A DNA stretch of 64,000 nucleotides from Valencia hispanica (taxonomy: Eukaryota > Chordata > Actinopteri > Cyprinodontiformes > Valenciidae), in NCBI GenBank assembly GCA_963556495.2, contig OY747703.1, positions 25,403,796-25,467,795 of the forward strand. Reading direction: 5' to 3'. The notes beneath the pieces were generated by a model. That model saw only the letters and a list, made by a program, of their open reading frames with translations. It was not told the origin of the DNA and ran no database searches. A program made the translations under genes and the position numbers. Of the stretch, positions 11,800 through 23,399 are shown in pieces (within the stretch, counting starts at the first letter, position 1; the number at the start of each line of letters is the position of its first letter).

Positions 11800-12660
11800 A
11801 CTTTCAGACTCTCTGGTGCTTAGTAGGTTGCATGGGCATGGCCTCTGCAGGGATCTGCTCCTACAGCTATGGCTCATCAGCTAACCGGTATAAAGGATCT
11901 GGAAGGAAGCAGCTCTTACTGCCAGTTGGTCAGTAAGATGGGGCAAATCTACACGCTTGATCTGTGTATTGGGACTCTGAGTTTTGTAACTGTGTTCCCT
12001 TGGCTTCGGGTGACTCCAGTGTATGCGTTATCTTGAGAAGATTGCTGACTAGTGATGGTGAGATGAAGCCCGATGAGGCATTGAACCACTTGAGCCAATT
12101 GGTTCAAGGAAGGGTTCATCTCACGGGGTTCATATGAACACAAATCCCCCTACTGACCAGGTACATAATCACTGGCAGCTGAAGCTCTTAACCACTTAAT
12201 GTGTGATCCATTAAAGTTGTAAGTCTTCTATGGTTCTTGGGAATGACTATGAGTTCCAAAAAAATAATCTCTACAAAAAATATTACAAATGTGAATAATA
12301 AAAATATTTTTGAATGTATTCTGTCTGTAAATTATCCCAAAATGGTAGTATACGTTATGGCGGGTTGTGCAATAATGTTCTTCTGTCACTTGAGGCAAAA
12401 GGCATGGGATTAAGCAGGCAGAGGAAAGTGAAATTGCTTGTGGAACTGGGAAGAGGGCACTAAGAATGATTGTGTAACTTGGTCAATGATGTACAGAACA
12501 GGTGACTTTATTCTTTTTTATTCAAAAATAGTTTAACAGTTTTAGGTTTTAAAGGGGGGGGTGACACGTTCTTATGCAGAAAGATCAATTCTGAGGTCCA
12601 GTACAATCATTTTACCTGAAATAGATCTGTAAGTTCAAGAAATGTTTTATACTACCTATT
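11800..12660. other. No gene seen
   Basis: Unique sequence. 'tagtgatggtgagatgaagc' near 12,051 looks a little like the end of a hAT-type element, but no matching opposite end was found. A G-run lies at 12,554-12,561. Confidence 0.4.
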
Positions 12661-13051
12661 TGAAATTTTGCACTCACAGCATGTCCGCACTGAACGCCTT
12701 GAAATTAGCTGTACGTCTCTTTAAGTGTCTCGGACATGCCCCCTTCAACACGCTGCCGTCAATGTCATCACAACATTCCCCAGTCGCATGGGGACGAAGC
12801 ATTACAGTACTGTAGCATCGGTGCGCCGGACTTTTGGAAGATAGGCATATCTTTTGGTTTATATGGCCACGCAGGACATGGTACAAGCATATGCATTTGA
12901 TCCCGTCTCTGACCCTGAAAGTGAAATATTGGATGAACCAGAGCGCGTTCAGTGGCTCATTCAAGAGCTACTACTTTCCACAGGTGCTACCTGTGGAAAG
13001 CACACCTATTGGAACGAAAACAAATCTATACAAAAAAAAGGTTCCCCTTAA
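12660..13051 (+). other. CpG-rich block with a short unidentified open frame
   Basis: From about 12,680 to 12,850 CpG is noticeably more frequent than in the surroundings, and an inverted repeat 'gcatgtccg'/'cggacatgc' lies at 12,679-12,687 and 12,731-12,739. It is followed by an acidic open frame from ATG 12,854 (or ATG 12,866: MATQDMVQAYAFDPVSDPES...). The frame runs past 13,001 into LTR sequence, so its natural end is lost. This looks like a promoter and first exon of some gene or transposon cut by a rearrangement. I do not recognise the protein. Confidence 0.35.
12974..13000. repeat. Perfect 12-bp inverted repeat (hairpin) at the gypsy LTR edge
   Basis: CTTTCCACAGGT (12,974-12,985), a 3-base loop GCT, then ACCTGTGGAAAG (12,989-13,000). 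It ends where similarity to the other LTR begins. Confidence 0.9.
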
Positions 13052-14097
13052 CGGGTTCTCACTCCCAACTCAGTTCTGGTTTATTTCAGAAAAAGATGCT
13101 TAGGTGAAGCCATCTTTCCATCAGTGCTAATCATCAGTTCCTTGGTTCGTTTGGGTAGCTCGCCATCCACACAGGGAAGAACTGAGGAGAGCCAACGGAA
13201 GAGGAGATCCGAAGGGTGGAGAACGTAAAGATGAAGGGGGACAAAACAGATCCAAAAACAAATATATAACCCTATAAAAAAAAAAAAAAAACCTGACCTA
13301 AAATAAAGTCAGACAAAAACAAAATTAGTCAAATATAATTGAGGCATAACTCTTAATATTTAAATAGAAAGCAAAACAATTCATGTTACAATAAAACATT
13401 TCATCTAATCAATCCAAAAACAGCTTTTTGTCCAATTCTCAATTAGTCAGGCCTATAATTCATTTATCCAATTTATCTAATTATCAGAGGTTCCAATGTG
13501 CACAATTCAAAGTATCAATTCAAAATTATTCACATAAAGTGAATATTCAAATCAAAATACAGAAGGTGTAAAAAAAAAAAAACTGATACAATACTGTGTT
13601 TCAACTACACTACATACTAATTTATTTTTTGCAGACAAACATTCCAACCACGCTGACCAGGTAACTTACTGTTCTCTGCTTGGTGTTTGAGCTGCAAGGC
13701 AGCTCACTTAGTGAGGAAAATTAAAAAGAAAGGAAACAGACCAAGAGTTGAAGGTTTCTTACACATACAAAGATTGCAGGACAGCCAGAGCCGAGGTGAG
13801 GACAGCGAGGGCAGATTTCGGTTGTCAGTCTACCTCCCTGCTTCCTTCTTTTCCACAACAAGTGGTTGTTCCAAATCCAACATAAACTCACATGAGCCAA
13901 CTCACAGCAGTTAAAGTGCAGCAGTAGCTTTGCCAAACACTTACTGTTGTCCACTCAGGTCTGAGCCTTGCTGGTAAAACTGGAGTAAGTTCAGAGTTGC
14001 AGCAGGTGCTAATTAGAGGTGGCAGGCATCTTTTAAAGGCGTGTGTCCGTGAAATCAGGTGAAGCTACTTCATTGGTTCTGGTTCACCCAGGCTACA
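13001..14097 (-). repeat. 3' LTR of the gypsy element, truncated at its 3' end
   Basis: The minus-strand LTR begins TGTAGCC directly after the polypurine tract at 14,098. It aligns to the 5' LTR over about 13,001-13,650, for example at 'ggttccccttaac' and 'gatgcttaggtgaagcc'. It lacks the part equivalent to 19,673-19,875, the 3' end of the LTR. The section 13,651-14,097 is unique to this copy because the 5' LTR is cut there. Confidence 0.85.
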
Positions 14098-14108
14098 CTT
14101 TCCCCCCC
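14098..14108 (-). promoter_or_regulatory. Polypurine tract of the gypsy element
   Basis: Minus strand GGGGGGGAAAG lies immediately before the LTR start TGTAGCC. It serves as the plus-strand DNA primer site in LTR retrotransposons. Confidence 0.85.
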
Positions 14109-15886
14109 TAACTCCTATATCCGTCCTCGGATATGAAGTTAAGGAATGAGAAAATGGTTCTTGGAGAGCAAAGGTGAAGGCAGAACTGAGACTATGGAGT
14201 AGGCTGTGGATGCTGTTCAGAAGAGGTTTTCCAGGAACGAGGTATTGCAACCGGTCTGGTGGGCGTCTGGAACGGGTCGATTTCCTCAATGGACCTGGTA
14301 CTGACACAGGAGGTGTACCTGGTTCTTGGTCGGATGTGGTAGGTGTTGAAGGCCCAGCTTGAGGGGATTCTTCCTCCACATCAGGGTTGATATCCTCTGG
14401 CAGTCTGGGTTCTTCTGTGGGGTCTGTTTCTACTGCGCCCTCATCTTCTGGTTCTCCAGAACTCAGGGACCACCATCAGTCCCCCCATGTCCTCCTCCCT
14501 TGGATCCATTATGTCAGAAGATGCAGCTGAGGGTGCAGATGCTGACGTGGTAGATGGGGGGTGCAGTAGGCAGATCAAGAGTAGTTGTGAAATTAAATGG
14601 TTCAGGAGGAATTGAAATGGGAATGAGTGTACCTTGTTCATCCAGCTCATCCGTTCCTTCTGAGTCTTCGGTGGATACGTCAGGGGGAGATCGAACTGGA
14701 GCCTTCTTTTCCAATGGGTACTCTGTTGCTGTTGGTAGAAACCCACAGGGAAGAAGAAGAAGGTCGCGGTGCAGAGTACGTATGGAGTGTTTCTTTCCTT
14801 CAGGTTTCACTGTATATACTGATAGGTCATCAGCCCTACTGACCACCACATACACAGTGGGTTCCCATTTATCTGCAAGCTTATGTTTACCCCTCAGTCT
14901 GACGTTCCGGACAACGACTCGATCTCCAGGACTTAAGTCTGATTGTGTCACACGCTGGTCGAACCGAGTCTTATTGTGACCCATCAGTTTCTCAGTATTC
15001 TCACATGCCAGTCGGTACCCTTCCTCCAAGCGAGACTTAAGTTCATACCGTAAATGAGTATTTGACTTGGCTTCATTCAACGGCAGTCCAAAAGCCAAGT
15101 CAACAGGAAGTCGAGGTTGCCGACCGATTATGAGTTCATATGGGGTGAACCCTGTGGCATCATTCCGGGTGCAGTTGTAGTCGTGCACCAGTGGCTTGAC
15201 GTGGTCCTTCCAATGATGTTTTTCTTGTTCTGTCAGGGTTCCGAGCAGGTCGAGCAGAGTTCGATTAAACCGCTCAACGGGATTCCCTCTGGGGTGATAG
15301 GGAGTTCTCCTTGCCTTGTGGATTCCAGCTAACCTGCAAAGATTTTTAAGGATTTTGGACTCAATCTGTGCCTTGATCACTGTGTAGCTGCTCAGGAAAA
15401 TTGTAATGCACAAGAAAGTTATCCCATAAGCACTAGGCTACAGTAGTGGCTTTCTGGTTGGGCGTAGGCACAGCAATGGCATACCTCGTGAAGTGATCCG
15501 TTATAACAAGGATGTCCTTTGTGTGCCCATCTGGCTCCACTGATAGGAAGTCCATGCACAGGAGTTGTAAAGGTCTGGATGTCCGAATATTGACAAGAGG
15601 GGCAGCGTGATCTGGTGGGGACTTCCGCCGCACACACCTCACATGTCCTGATCTTCTGGATTATGTCAGATGTCATCCTGGGCCAAAAGAGTCTTGATCT
15701 GACAAGGTGTAGTGTCCGGTCCATGCCTAGGTGACCCATGCTATCATGGAGTGGATGGAGGACATCTGCCTGACACTCCTCAGATAGCACCAGCTGGAAT
15801 TTGTGCTCACCTTTGACTTGTCTTTTCCGAAATAGAAGGTTGTTGCGGAGCTCCAGTCGTTTTACTTCTCTCAATAGAAGGGGCAA
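14100..15886 (-). pseudogene. Gypsy integrase and pol C-terminal tail, broken
   Basis: The N-terminal zinc-binding region is at about 15,790-15,640 (HDSMGHLGMDRTLHLV then CEVC, an HHCC module). The first catalytic Asp is in MDFLSVEP near 15,552 but in a shifted frame. The second (LHSDQG) is encoded near 15,375 in another frame, and the catalytic Glu is in NPVERFNRTLL near 15,270. The longest open piece is 15,413-14,514. The tail carries a basic STRSRRPPDRLQY motif near 14,285, usual at the end of gypsy pol. All catalytic residues are present, but at least three frameshifts separate them. The frame runs through the polypurine tract into the LTR. Confidence 0.85.
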
Positions 15887-15903
15887 GTCAGGGAGGTGTT
15901 TTC

Positions 15904-16812
15904 TCAGTCTGGGTGGCGGTGAATCTCCACCCTCCAGCTGTGTGATGACATGCTGAATGGTGGGGTCCGCCTGCTGCTTAATGGTGATCTCCTGGCTGAG
16001 AGCTGAGGAAGTACTGCAGATGTGAATTGCTCATCATTCACAAAACTATCAGAAATGCTCTCTGCATCATCTGACAGTGACAGTAACCGAGCATGGCTAG
16101 GATTTTGGACCTTTGGGTCATACAGCAATTTTCGCTCCAAAATGGCCTTGACCACTGGCACATCTTGGACAAAAGCTGGATGCAGGTGTCGTTGCGTGAA
16201 CCTGTCAATTCTATCCTGCTCCTTCTGGGATGCGTAGTCGTTCATGAGCTCTCCCTGTGGCCTACGGGAGAGGCCATCTGCATCTCTGTTCTGCTTGCCG
16301 GCTCTGTAGATAATCTTAAAATCAAATGCAGACAAAGCAGATAACCCCCGATATCCAGTTGCATCCAGCTTAGCAGATGTCAGGAGATATGTCAGAGGGT
16401 TACTATCCGTAATGACAGTAAACTTGGCCCCAAACAGGTAGTCAACAAACTTTTGTGTAACTGCCCATTTAAGAGCCAAAAACTCCAGCTTGTGTGCAGG
16501 ATACTTCAACTCGCTTTTTGACAAACCTCGGCTGGCGTAGGCTACAACTCTTTCTACTCCTGCCTGCTCCTGATACAACACAGCACCAAGCCCGCTGGAA
16601 CTGGCGTCGGTGTGTAGCGTGTACGGCTTCTTTGGGTCAGCAAAAGCTAGAAGAGGAGCAGAAGTAAGTAGATTAATGAGTGTTTTGAAGGCTTTCTCAC
16701 AGTCCACTGACCACCTTCCTCCAAACGGCTCCTTGGGTTTGAGATAGACTCCAGATTTGTTCTTCGTCTTCAGCCGTTTCTGGAGTGGGGGGGTAACCGG
16801 AGGTGAGGTCAT
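15904..16812 (-). pseudogene. Gypsy RT connection and RNase H domain
   Basis: This domain degrades the RNA strand of the RNA/DNA hybrid. An open minus-strand frame of about 302 codons has the tether PFGGRWSVDCEKAFKTL, the RNase H start TDASSSGLGAVLYQ, the second acidic region ITDSNPLTYLL, and the end NRDADGLSRRP. The catalytic acidic residues look intact. It is cut from the RT frame by a frameshift around 16,810-16,860, and the integrase begins just after its stop. Confidence 0.9.
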
Positions 16813-17587
16813 TCAGTGGTCTCACGATTGATGCACACCCTTGGACGAACCTTCGGTATCAGCCTGCAAAGCCAAGGAAAGATTTTAATTCTTTCAGGTT
16901 TTGTGGAACTGGCCATGAGGTGAGTACTTATTTTCTCTGGGTCTGTCTCAATGCCATTTTGGGATACTATATGTTCTAGGTATCTGACAGATGTTTGAAA
17001 GAACATACATTTATCGACAGACAGTTTTAACCCAAAGTCTCTCAACCTGTTCAACACCCTCATTAATCGTTGCTCATGTTCTTCTAATGTCGGAGCAAAG
17101 ACAATGAGGTCGTCGATGAAGACCAAAACTTCCTTTAAGTGCATTTCACCCATACACCTCTCCATCAAGCACTGGAAGGTACTCGGCGCATTTGTCACCC
17201 CCTGTGGCATCCTGTTGAATTCATAGAACCCTAGGGGACACACAAATGCCGTCGTGGCCTTGTCAGCTTCATCCATCTCTATCTGGTAGTATCCTGACTT
17301 TAAGTCCAGAACAGAGAACCACTTGGACTCAGAGTGGAGAAGGTGTCCTCCAGCTTGGGCAGGGGATAAGCATCCTTGATGGTTTGCAGATTCAGTTTTC
17401 TGTAGTCTATGCACAGTCTAACTTTTTCGTTCTTTTTCCTTACAACAACTATTTGAGATGCGAATGGAGACTCAGACTGCCGTATGACACCAGACTCCAA
17501 CAGCTCCTGTAGATGTTGCCGGACTGCATCGATGTCTTGAGGATGAATCGGCCTGGGTCTCTGCTTGAACGGGGTTGGATCAGACAT
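16809..17587 (-). pseudogene. Gypsy reverse transcriptase, frameshifted
   Basis: The N-terminal fingers are in 17,587-17,300 (PFKQRPRPIHPQDID, RLCIDYRKLN, KDAYPLP). The palm continues in another frame in 17,414-16,809 (FSVLDLKSGYYQIEM, FNRMPQGVTNAPSTFQ, VFIDDLIVFAP). The catalytic Asp pair is at about 17,114-17,109 in an FIDD version of the usual YxDD box. A frameshift near 17,335 separates the two pieces. The linker expected between protease and RT is largely missing, which suggests a deletion near 17,590. Confidence 0.9.
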
Positions 17588-17589
17588 TT

Positions 17590-17990
17590 TAATGTGATGT
17601 TTCTACAGTAACAGTAGACCCTAAGAAATCCAGTGGAAATGTCACCCTCAGCTCAATGTACCCCAGGTAGGGCACCAACTGTCATTTTGCTCCCTCCACT
17701 TCCAGCAGATCATTCAAGGGCTTGATGTTGTGGTCTGCTAAATACTGTCTGTATATGGAGTGGGGAATGGTGGTAACTTGGGAGCCAGTATCATAAAGAC
17801 AGTTCACAGGGGTGTCATTTAAAAGAACTTGACCAGTGCTCTTAGTTCCAATTAGCCCTTTTGGTAAGGAGAGCAATTGGCATCTTCTTTTGGGACCTAA
17901 ACTAGCGGCAACTCTTGAGCGTCTCTCCTCAGAAGCTGCTGCTTGTTTGATGACCCCCTGGTGCTGGTCCATGTTTGTTGTTTCCGCCAA
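17590..17990 (-). pseudogene. Gypsy aspartic protease (retropepsin)
   Basis: It cleaves the Gag-Pol polyprotein. CLYDTGSQVTTI contains the catalytic D-T-G (codons at about 17,792-17,784). After LEVEGAK comes a TGA at 17,684-17,682 where the family would have Gly, then QLVPYLGYIELRVTFP continues in the same frame, so this break is a point nonsense change and not a frameshift. A second stop follows near 17,595. The frame overlaps the gag end, as is common in this class. Confidence 0.85.
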
Positions 17991-18901
17991 AGTTGTTTCC
18001 TCTTCCTCTCAACCAGGCTGTGATTGGGCTCACTGGCAAAGGAAGAAGATACATGTCCATCCTCACCACACCTGAAACAATACCCGGGCTGCAGTTTTGC
18101 AAGAGGTTGGGAAGAACGGACACTCGGCTGACAGGATGCAATTGTGGGCTCTACTGGTGTCTTCTGGGTGGAGAAGAAGGCAGAGAGCTGCTGCTGAACA
18201 CATTGCAGCTGTTTCTTCAGTTCTTTGATCTCCAGGTCCGAGGTACATGCGGAACCACAGCTTTCAGCTCCCTGGGATTGGACACCAACCTTTGACCTGG
18301 AGGAGCCAGAAGCAACGTGCTTCTCCAATAAACTGTCCTTCACTCTTTTTTTGTCCTCTTCTGTCCGTACTAACAGCAGGAGCTCAGAGAACGCTGGTGG
18401 GGCTGTCTTGCGTTGCTCCAGCTGCAACCTGTCGATCAGGGTATTGTCCCAACAACTTCTCACAAACTGGTTCAGCAGACGCTTGTCAGTTTCTGCTGCA
18501 AGGATTCCTCCTCTCTTCACCACCATGTTCAGCTTACATTGCAGCCGCTGGAGATAGTCAGAAGATCGTTCACAGGGGTTCTGGAAGACACTCAGGAACT
18601 GGGCGAACAACTCCACTCCGTCCTGCACCGTGCCAAACGCTGCGTCCATCACTCTCAGCAGGACGGCTGGCAGAGTGCGTGGGTCCATCCCCTTAATCAG
18701 GTCGGCTGCAGGTCTCAGCAAACTGTCCACAATTCTTCTGCTGATATAGAAAGGAGAGAAATTGGGATCAGTTAACAGCAGGTCAATTTGTGCTCTCCAA
18801 GTGTCATAATCCGCCTCAGATCCTGGTCGAGGCACGTGGCCAGAAAATGAGCGAATTTGAGATGAACTCTGAAAAAGAGAGATCGTTCCTACAAACCACA
18901 T
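17897..18901 (-). pseudogene. Gypsy gag, capsid and nucleocapsid part (PNMA-like)
   Basis: An open frame of 334 codons. The capsid-like region begins IRSFSGHVPRPGSEADYDTW and continues to LLNQFVRSCWDN. It resembles the capsid domain shared by PNMA-family proteins and their gypsy relatives (family knowledge, from memory). A single zinc knuckle, CFRCGEDGHVSSSF, follows near 18,080-18,038. The fourth ligand, normally Cys, is Phe here (codon at 18,040-18,038). The N-terminal part of gag lies upstream in other frames (18,902-19,625). Confidence 0.8.
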
Positions 18902-19625
18902 GTTCTACTACAACTCTCTGGATTTCTGGAGGGTTTAGGCCACTGCCAGACACAGGAATCCTTGGTATGGCTCCAGTCTCTGCCACCTTGGGCTGTCATC
19001 TGGGCTTGGTTTGCGGCTGATCTTCACTTGTTGGATGGGAGGTGGATGGAGAAGGTGCGGTTGCACCTACCGACATCCTTAACTTAGAAGTAGGTACTGC
19101 CACTGCTCCTAAAATCTTCTCATCCTCCTCCCTGGTCTCAGGTTCAGATCCAGATCCAAGTGATGCACAGCTGGCTAGATGACGACTTATTTGTTCCATC
19201 ACCGTCTTGAGGACAGCCTCCCAACTCATGCTACTGCGGTCGGCCATGTCCTTCAATGCAGCCAGGAAATCAGGGGTTGACCTACTAGCTCCTGCCACCT
19301 CACCTGGTTCATCAGCCAGAGCACTGATGTGAAACACACGTTCAGGATCTATACGGGAGGCTTGTGTATATGGTAAAAGTGGTTTTATGATTGAAAAAAA
19401 AACACTCAACTCCTCAAACTCTATCAGGTTTTTGAAAAGAGTACTTGCAGTATCAGTCATGGTCAGAATGTTCCTCAGTGTACTATACTTCCGCAGATGG
19501 TCAATGATTTCTTCATCTGCACTAGAGTTGGTTAAACCTGGGACCATTACAGAACAGGCTGGGTTAATTCCTGACTGTTTTGCAAAATCCATACCTGATT
19601 TTTCAGACATTTTTTTTTCTTTCAA
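18902..19625 (-). pseudogene. Gypsy gag N-terminal part, frameshifted from the capsid
   Basis: An open frame at 19,625-18,996 with a likely start at ATG 19,610 (MSEKSGMDFAKQSG), 45 bp inside the primer-binding site. It has an acidic, Ser/Thr-rich C-terminus and ends at a TGA near 18,996. The next 100 bp contain a shifted frame (VAETGAIPRIPVSGSGLNPP) that plausibly joined this to the capsid part. At least two small indels separate the pieces. Confidence 0.7.
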
Positions 19626-19654
19626 TCACAGGTTTTTTTTGCTTTTCTTTGGCT

Positions 19655-19672
19655 CCTGGCTAGCTCGCCAAT
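19655..19672 (-). promoter_or_regulatory. Primer-binding-site region of the gypsy element
   Basis: Directly after the minus-strand LTR end (...CGTTACA) comes AT TGGCGAGCTAGCCAGG, starting with the TGG expected for pairing with a tRNA 3' CCA end. The tRNA was not identified. Confidence 0.65.
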
Positions 19673-20727
<1,055 letters not shown>

Positions 20728-21239
20728 GTATTCTTTGGAACCACATTAAGTAAAATATGTGCATGACCCACAGTGCCAAAAGCAAGCCACTGTGAAGTGA
20801 AAATAAGATGTTTCTCAAATTTTCCTACCCAAAACACTGAAACATTTGTTTATTTATTCTATCCCACCTGAGTCAAAATTGAGCAAAACTGCATTTTGCT
20901 GTACTTTGTTACAAGTTATTAAATTTGTGTTTGAACGTTTATTTGGTTGGGTTACATACAAAACAGAAAGAAAAGACAAATAAAATAAAAAGCTGCAAGT
21001 TAAAGCTAAGCAGAGCTGAAGACTAATTTATTCTGACTGACTTTAAACTAGACCTGAATGAGTTTTCTATGTCTTTGTGAATGCTGGTTTTTCTGTACCT
21101 TTTTTATCTAGATATTTTTATTGGTAAAGCACTCTGTGGTTCTTGACCAGGGAAGAGTGTTTTATTAAAAAAATAAAATAAAACTGTACTTACTACTTAC
21201 TGAACTTACTATATTGTACCTACCCGTTAAAGATAATAC
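20728..21239. other. No gene seen
   Basis: AT-rich sequence. A weak resemblance to Tc1-like inner repeat ends ('gccactgtgaagtgaaaataag' near 20,787) is too slight to call. Confidence 0.4.
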
Positions 21240-21539
21240 AATATAGAAGCTATGTTCATAAAGCTAACTGGGATCTGTTTAGTTATATCATCGATCAAAA
21301 AATAATTAAAATCTATTAACTAGGATTTTGATGATTTAAATAGTTGCATTTGTGAGCCAATTATGGAGGCAGCAAAAAGGGCTATTCCAAGATTGTGCCA
21401 TGGTGGACACGAGAATGTGACAGTGAAATCTTTCTGTAATTCAGTAGGAAGGGAAACTCATATTAGCAATGTATGGGGAATGATAAAAAGATGAACAGGA
21501 TTAAACAGTATGGATATCAGTTTTATGTGACAACGATGT

Positions 21540-23170
21540 AGTTGTCAGACCAGGAAAAAGCTGAAATGTTTGCAACAAGCTTATTTAAAGTACATAGTTT
21601 AGAAAACATAATCAAAGAAAGGCAAAGCAGGAGACAAACTACATTAATGGAAAATATAAACTTCCTAACTCAATATGATGAAACTTCAAACTTGCTAAAC
21701 ATAACATTTAAAAAATCAGAATTGAATCAGGCATTGAACAAAGGAATCTGCACTAGGCAAGGATCAAATCTACTATTTGTTATGTAGTCTTGGTGATTTA
21801 TCTAAAAATGTATTGCTTGAGCTCTACAATAAAGTATGGCAGAAAGGATAAACACCAAAGAGCTGGAAAGAAGCCATAATAGTTCTTATATGCAAACCAA
21901 GAAAAGACCATCCTATACCTGATGGTTACAGGGCTATTGTCCTAACATCCAACATATCTAAAGTTATGGAGAAAATGATAAATGATAAAACAGGTGAACT
22001 TATCATATGGAACATAAAGGCTAAATACCAAATTAGAAGGGGAAGGAATACTCTGGATTCAGCTTTACCTCTAGAGCATGAAATAAGAAGGGCAAAAGTG
22101 AATAAAGAAAGTATCGTAGCTGTGTTTTTTGACATTGAAAAGGCATATGACATGATGCTGAAAAAGGGATTGTTAATTAAACTTTGTAAATTAGATATTT
22201 CAGGTCAAATGTACAGATGGATCAGGGATGTTTTGTTAAATAGAACCACTAAAGGGGGCGTCGCATGGCATAGTGGTTAGTGCAGTCGGCACATGTACAG
22301 AGGCCTCAGCCCTGGAAACTGTCCTCCTGAGTTCAAGTCCCTTCCTCGTGGACCTTTACCGCATGTCCCTCCACTTCTCTCCCCCGTTCTATGCTATCCA
22401 CTGTCAATTAAATGCCACTACGGCCACAAAACAGAAAAATTAACCACTCAAGTAAGATTAGGGAAAAGTTATTCAGGAAAATATATATATCAATATATTT
22501 ATATAGAATGGCACTCCTCAAGGGATTACAGTCAGTCCTTTATTATTTTTTATAATGATGTATTTAGTGAAATTGGGAGTGAGATGATGTTCCCACTTTT
22601 TGCAAATGATGGGGCTTTTTGGAACAGAGGAAATAACTTGGAGTTTATGATAAAGAAATTGCAAGATTCTATTTCAAAAATAGAAAATTGGTCATATGTG
22701 GGGTGTTAGGTTTTCAGTAAATAAAAAAGGTGATGCTTTTTTACAAGGAAGTGAGTTATGTTAATTTTAAACTTAAATTATATAATCAGGACTTGGAGAG
22801 AGTAAAACATTTAAATTTTTTGGGAATGTGGTTGGATAAAAATTATCATGGAAGATACACATTCAGAAAGTTTCAGATAGGTGCAAAAAAGGTATAAATA
22901 TAATATGCTGCTTAACAGGAAATTGATGGGGTACAACTAGTATAGCAAAAAGGGCTATTTATATTGGACTAATAAGATCAGTACTGGATTATGGGCGTGT
23001 GGCTTTTGGATCATATTCAATATCAGGGATTACTTCTTTGTACAGGATCATTTAAAACTACTCCAGTTGCAGCTTTACAGGTAGAAATGCCATTAAAATT
23101 GAGAAGAATACAATTGTTAGTAGCATTCCAACACAGGATACCTTAAAATCTTGCTGAGAAAAAGAGAGGA
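21540..23170 (+). pseudogene. LINE reverse transcriptase, broken and interrupted by a SINE
   Basis: The first part includes FKKSELNQAL, a frameshift, KVMEKMINDK and VAVFFDIEKAYDMMLKKGLL (motif A with its catalytic Asp near 22,132), ending at YRWIRDVLLNRTT where the SINE enters. After it come QVRLG, then NGTPQG in another frame (near 22,507), then PLFANDGAFW. The catalytic box should be F/YADD; here the first Asp codon is AAT (22,605-22,607), giving Asn. Further fragments (VNFKLKLYNQDLERVKHLNF, LIRSVLDYG near 22,975) match the thumb region. Multiple stops; inactive. Confidence 0.75.
22251..22441 (+). mobile_element. tRNA-derived SINE inserted in the LINE
   Basis: The tRNA-like head has 'ggcatagtggttagtgcag' (box A region) and 'gagttcaagtccc' (box B), then 'gtggacctttaccgcatgtc' and an A-rich end. 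The target-site duplication AACCACT is exact at 22,244-22,250 and 22,442-22,448. Removing the insert rejoins the LINE frame (NRTT to QVRLG). This family differs from the SINE at 6,242. Confidence 0.85.
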
Positions 23171-23399
23171 AGGAAGTAAAATGTTTTGGATGGGTAGTGG
23201 AAAAGAAAGCTGAAGAACTAGGAGTGGCACAACATGGTATTAGTCCGTCGGTTCCATTACTAGCCAGACAACCATGGATCCTCCATGAAGTGAAAAAGGA
23301 TTTTTCTATTCTTGAAAAGATGAAAAAATCTTACATTAATCTTTACTGTGCGACTAAATATCTTTTAGTTGCACAATATACAGAATTACATTGAGTACT

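Larger units (their letters stand above)
10470..11800 (-). mobile_element. I-type LINE, 5' half (ORF1 gag plus endonuclease), minus strand
   Basis: Read on the minus strand, the segment holds an ORF1-like gag with zinc knuckles and then the start of ORF2 with an APE-type endonuclease. It stops just after the endonuclease. No reverse transcriptase follows on this strand. The matching RT and RNase H half is on the plus strand from about 21,240. All frames are broken. See the two pseudogene entries for detail. Confidence 0.75.

Noticed and set aside
12834..13103. Possible P2X7-like or other named domain in the 12.85-kb open frame
   Set aside because: Only a faint resemblance in the acidic N-terminus; the Cys-rich core that defines that domain is not there.
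17897..19625. Domesticated PNMA host gene
   Set aside because: It is followed by pol domains and flanked by LTR sequence, and is frameshifted; it is the gag of a mobile element.
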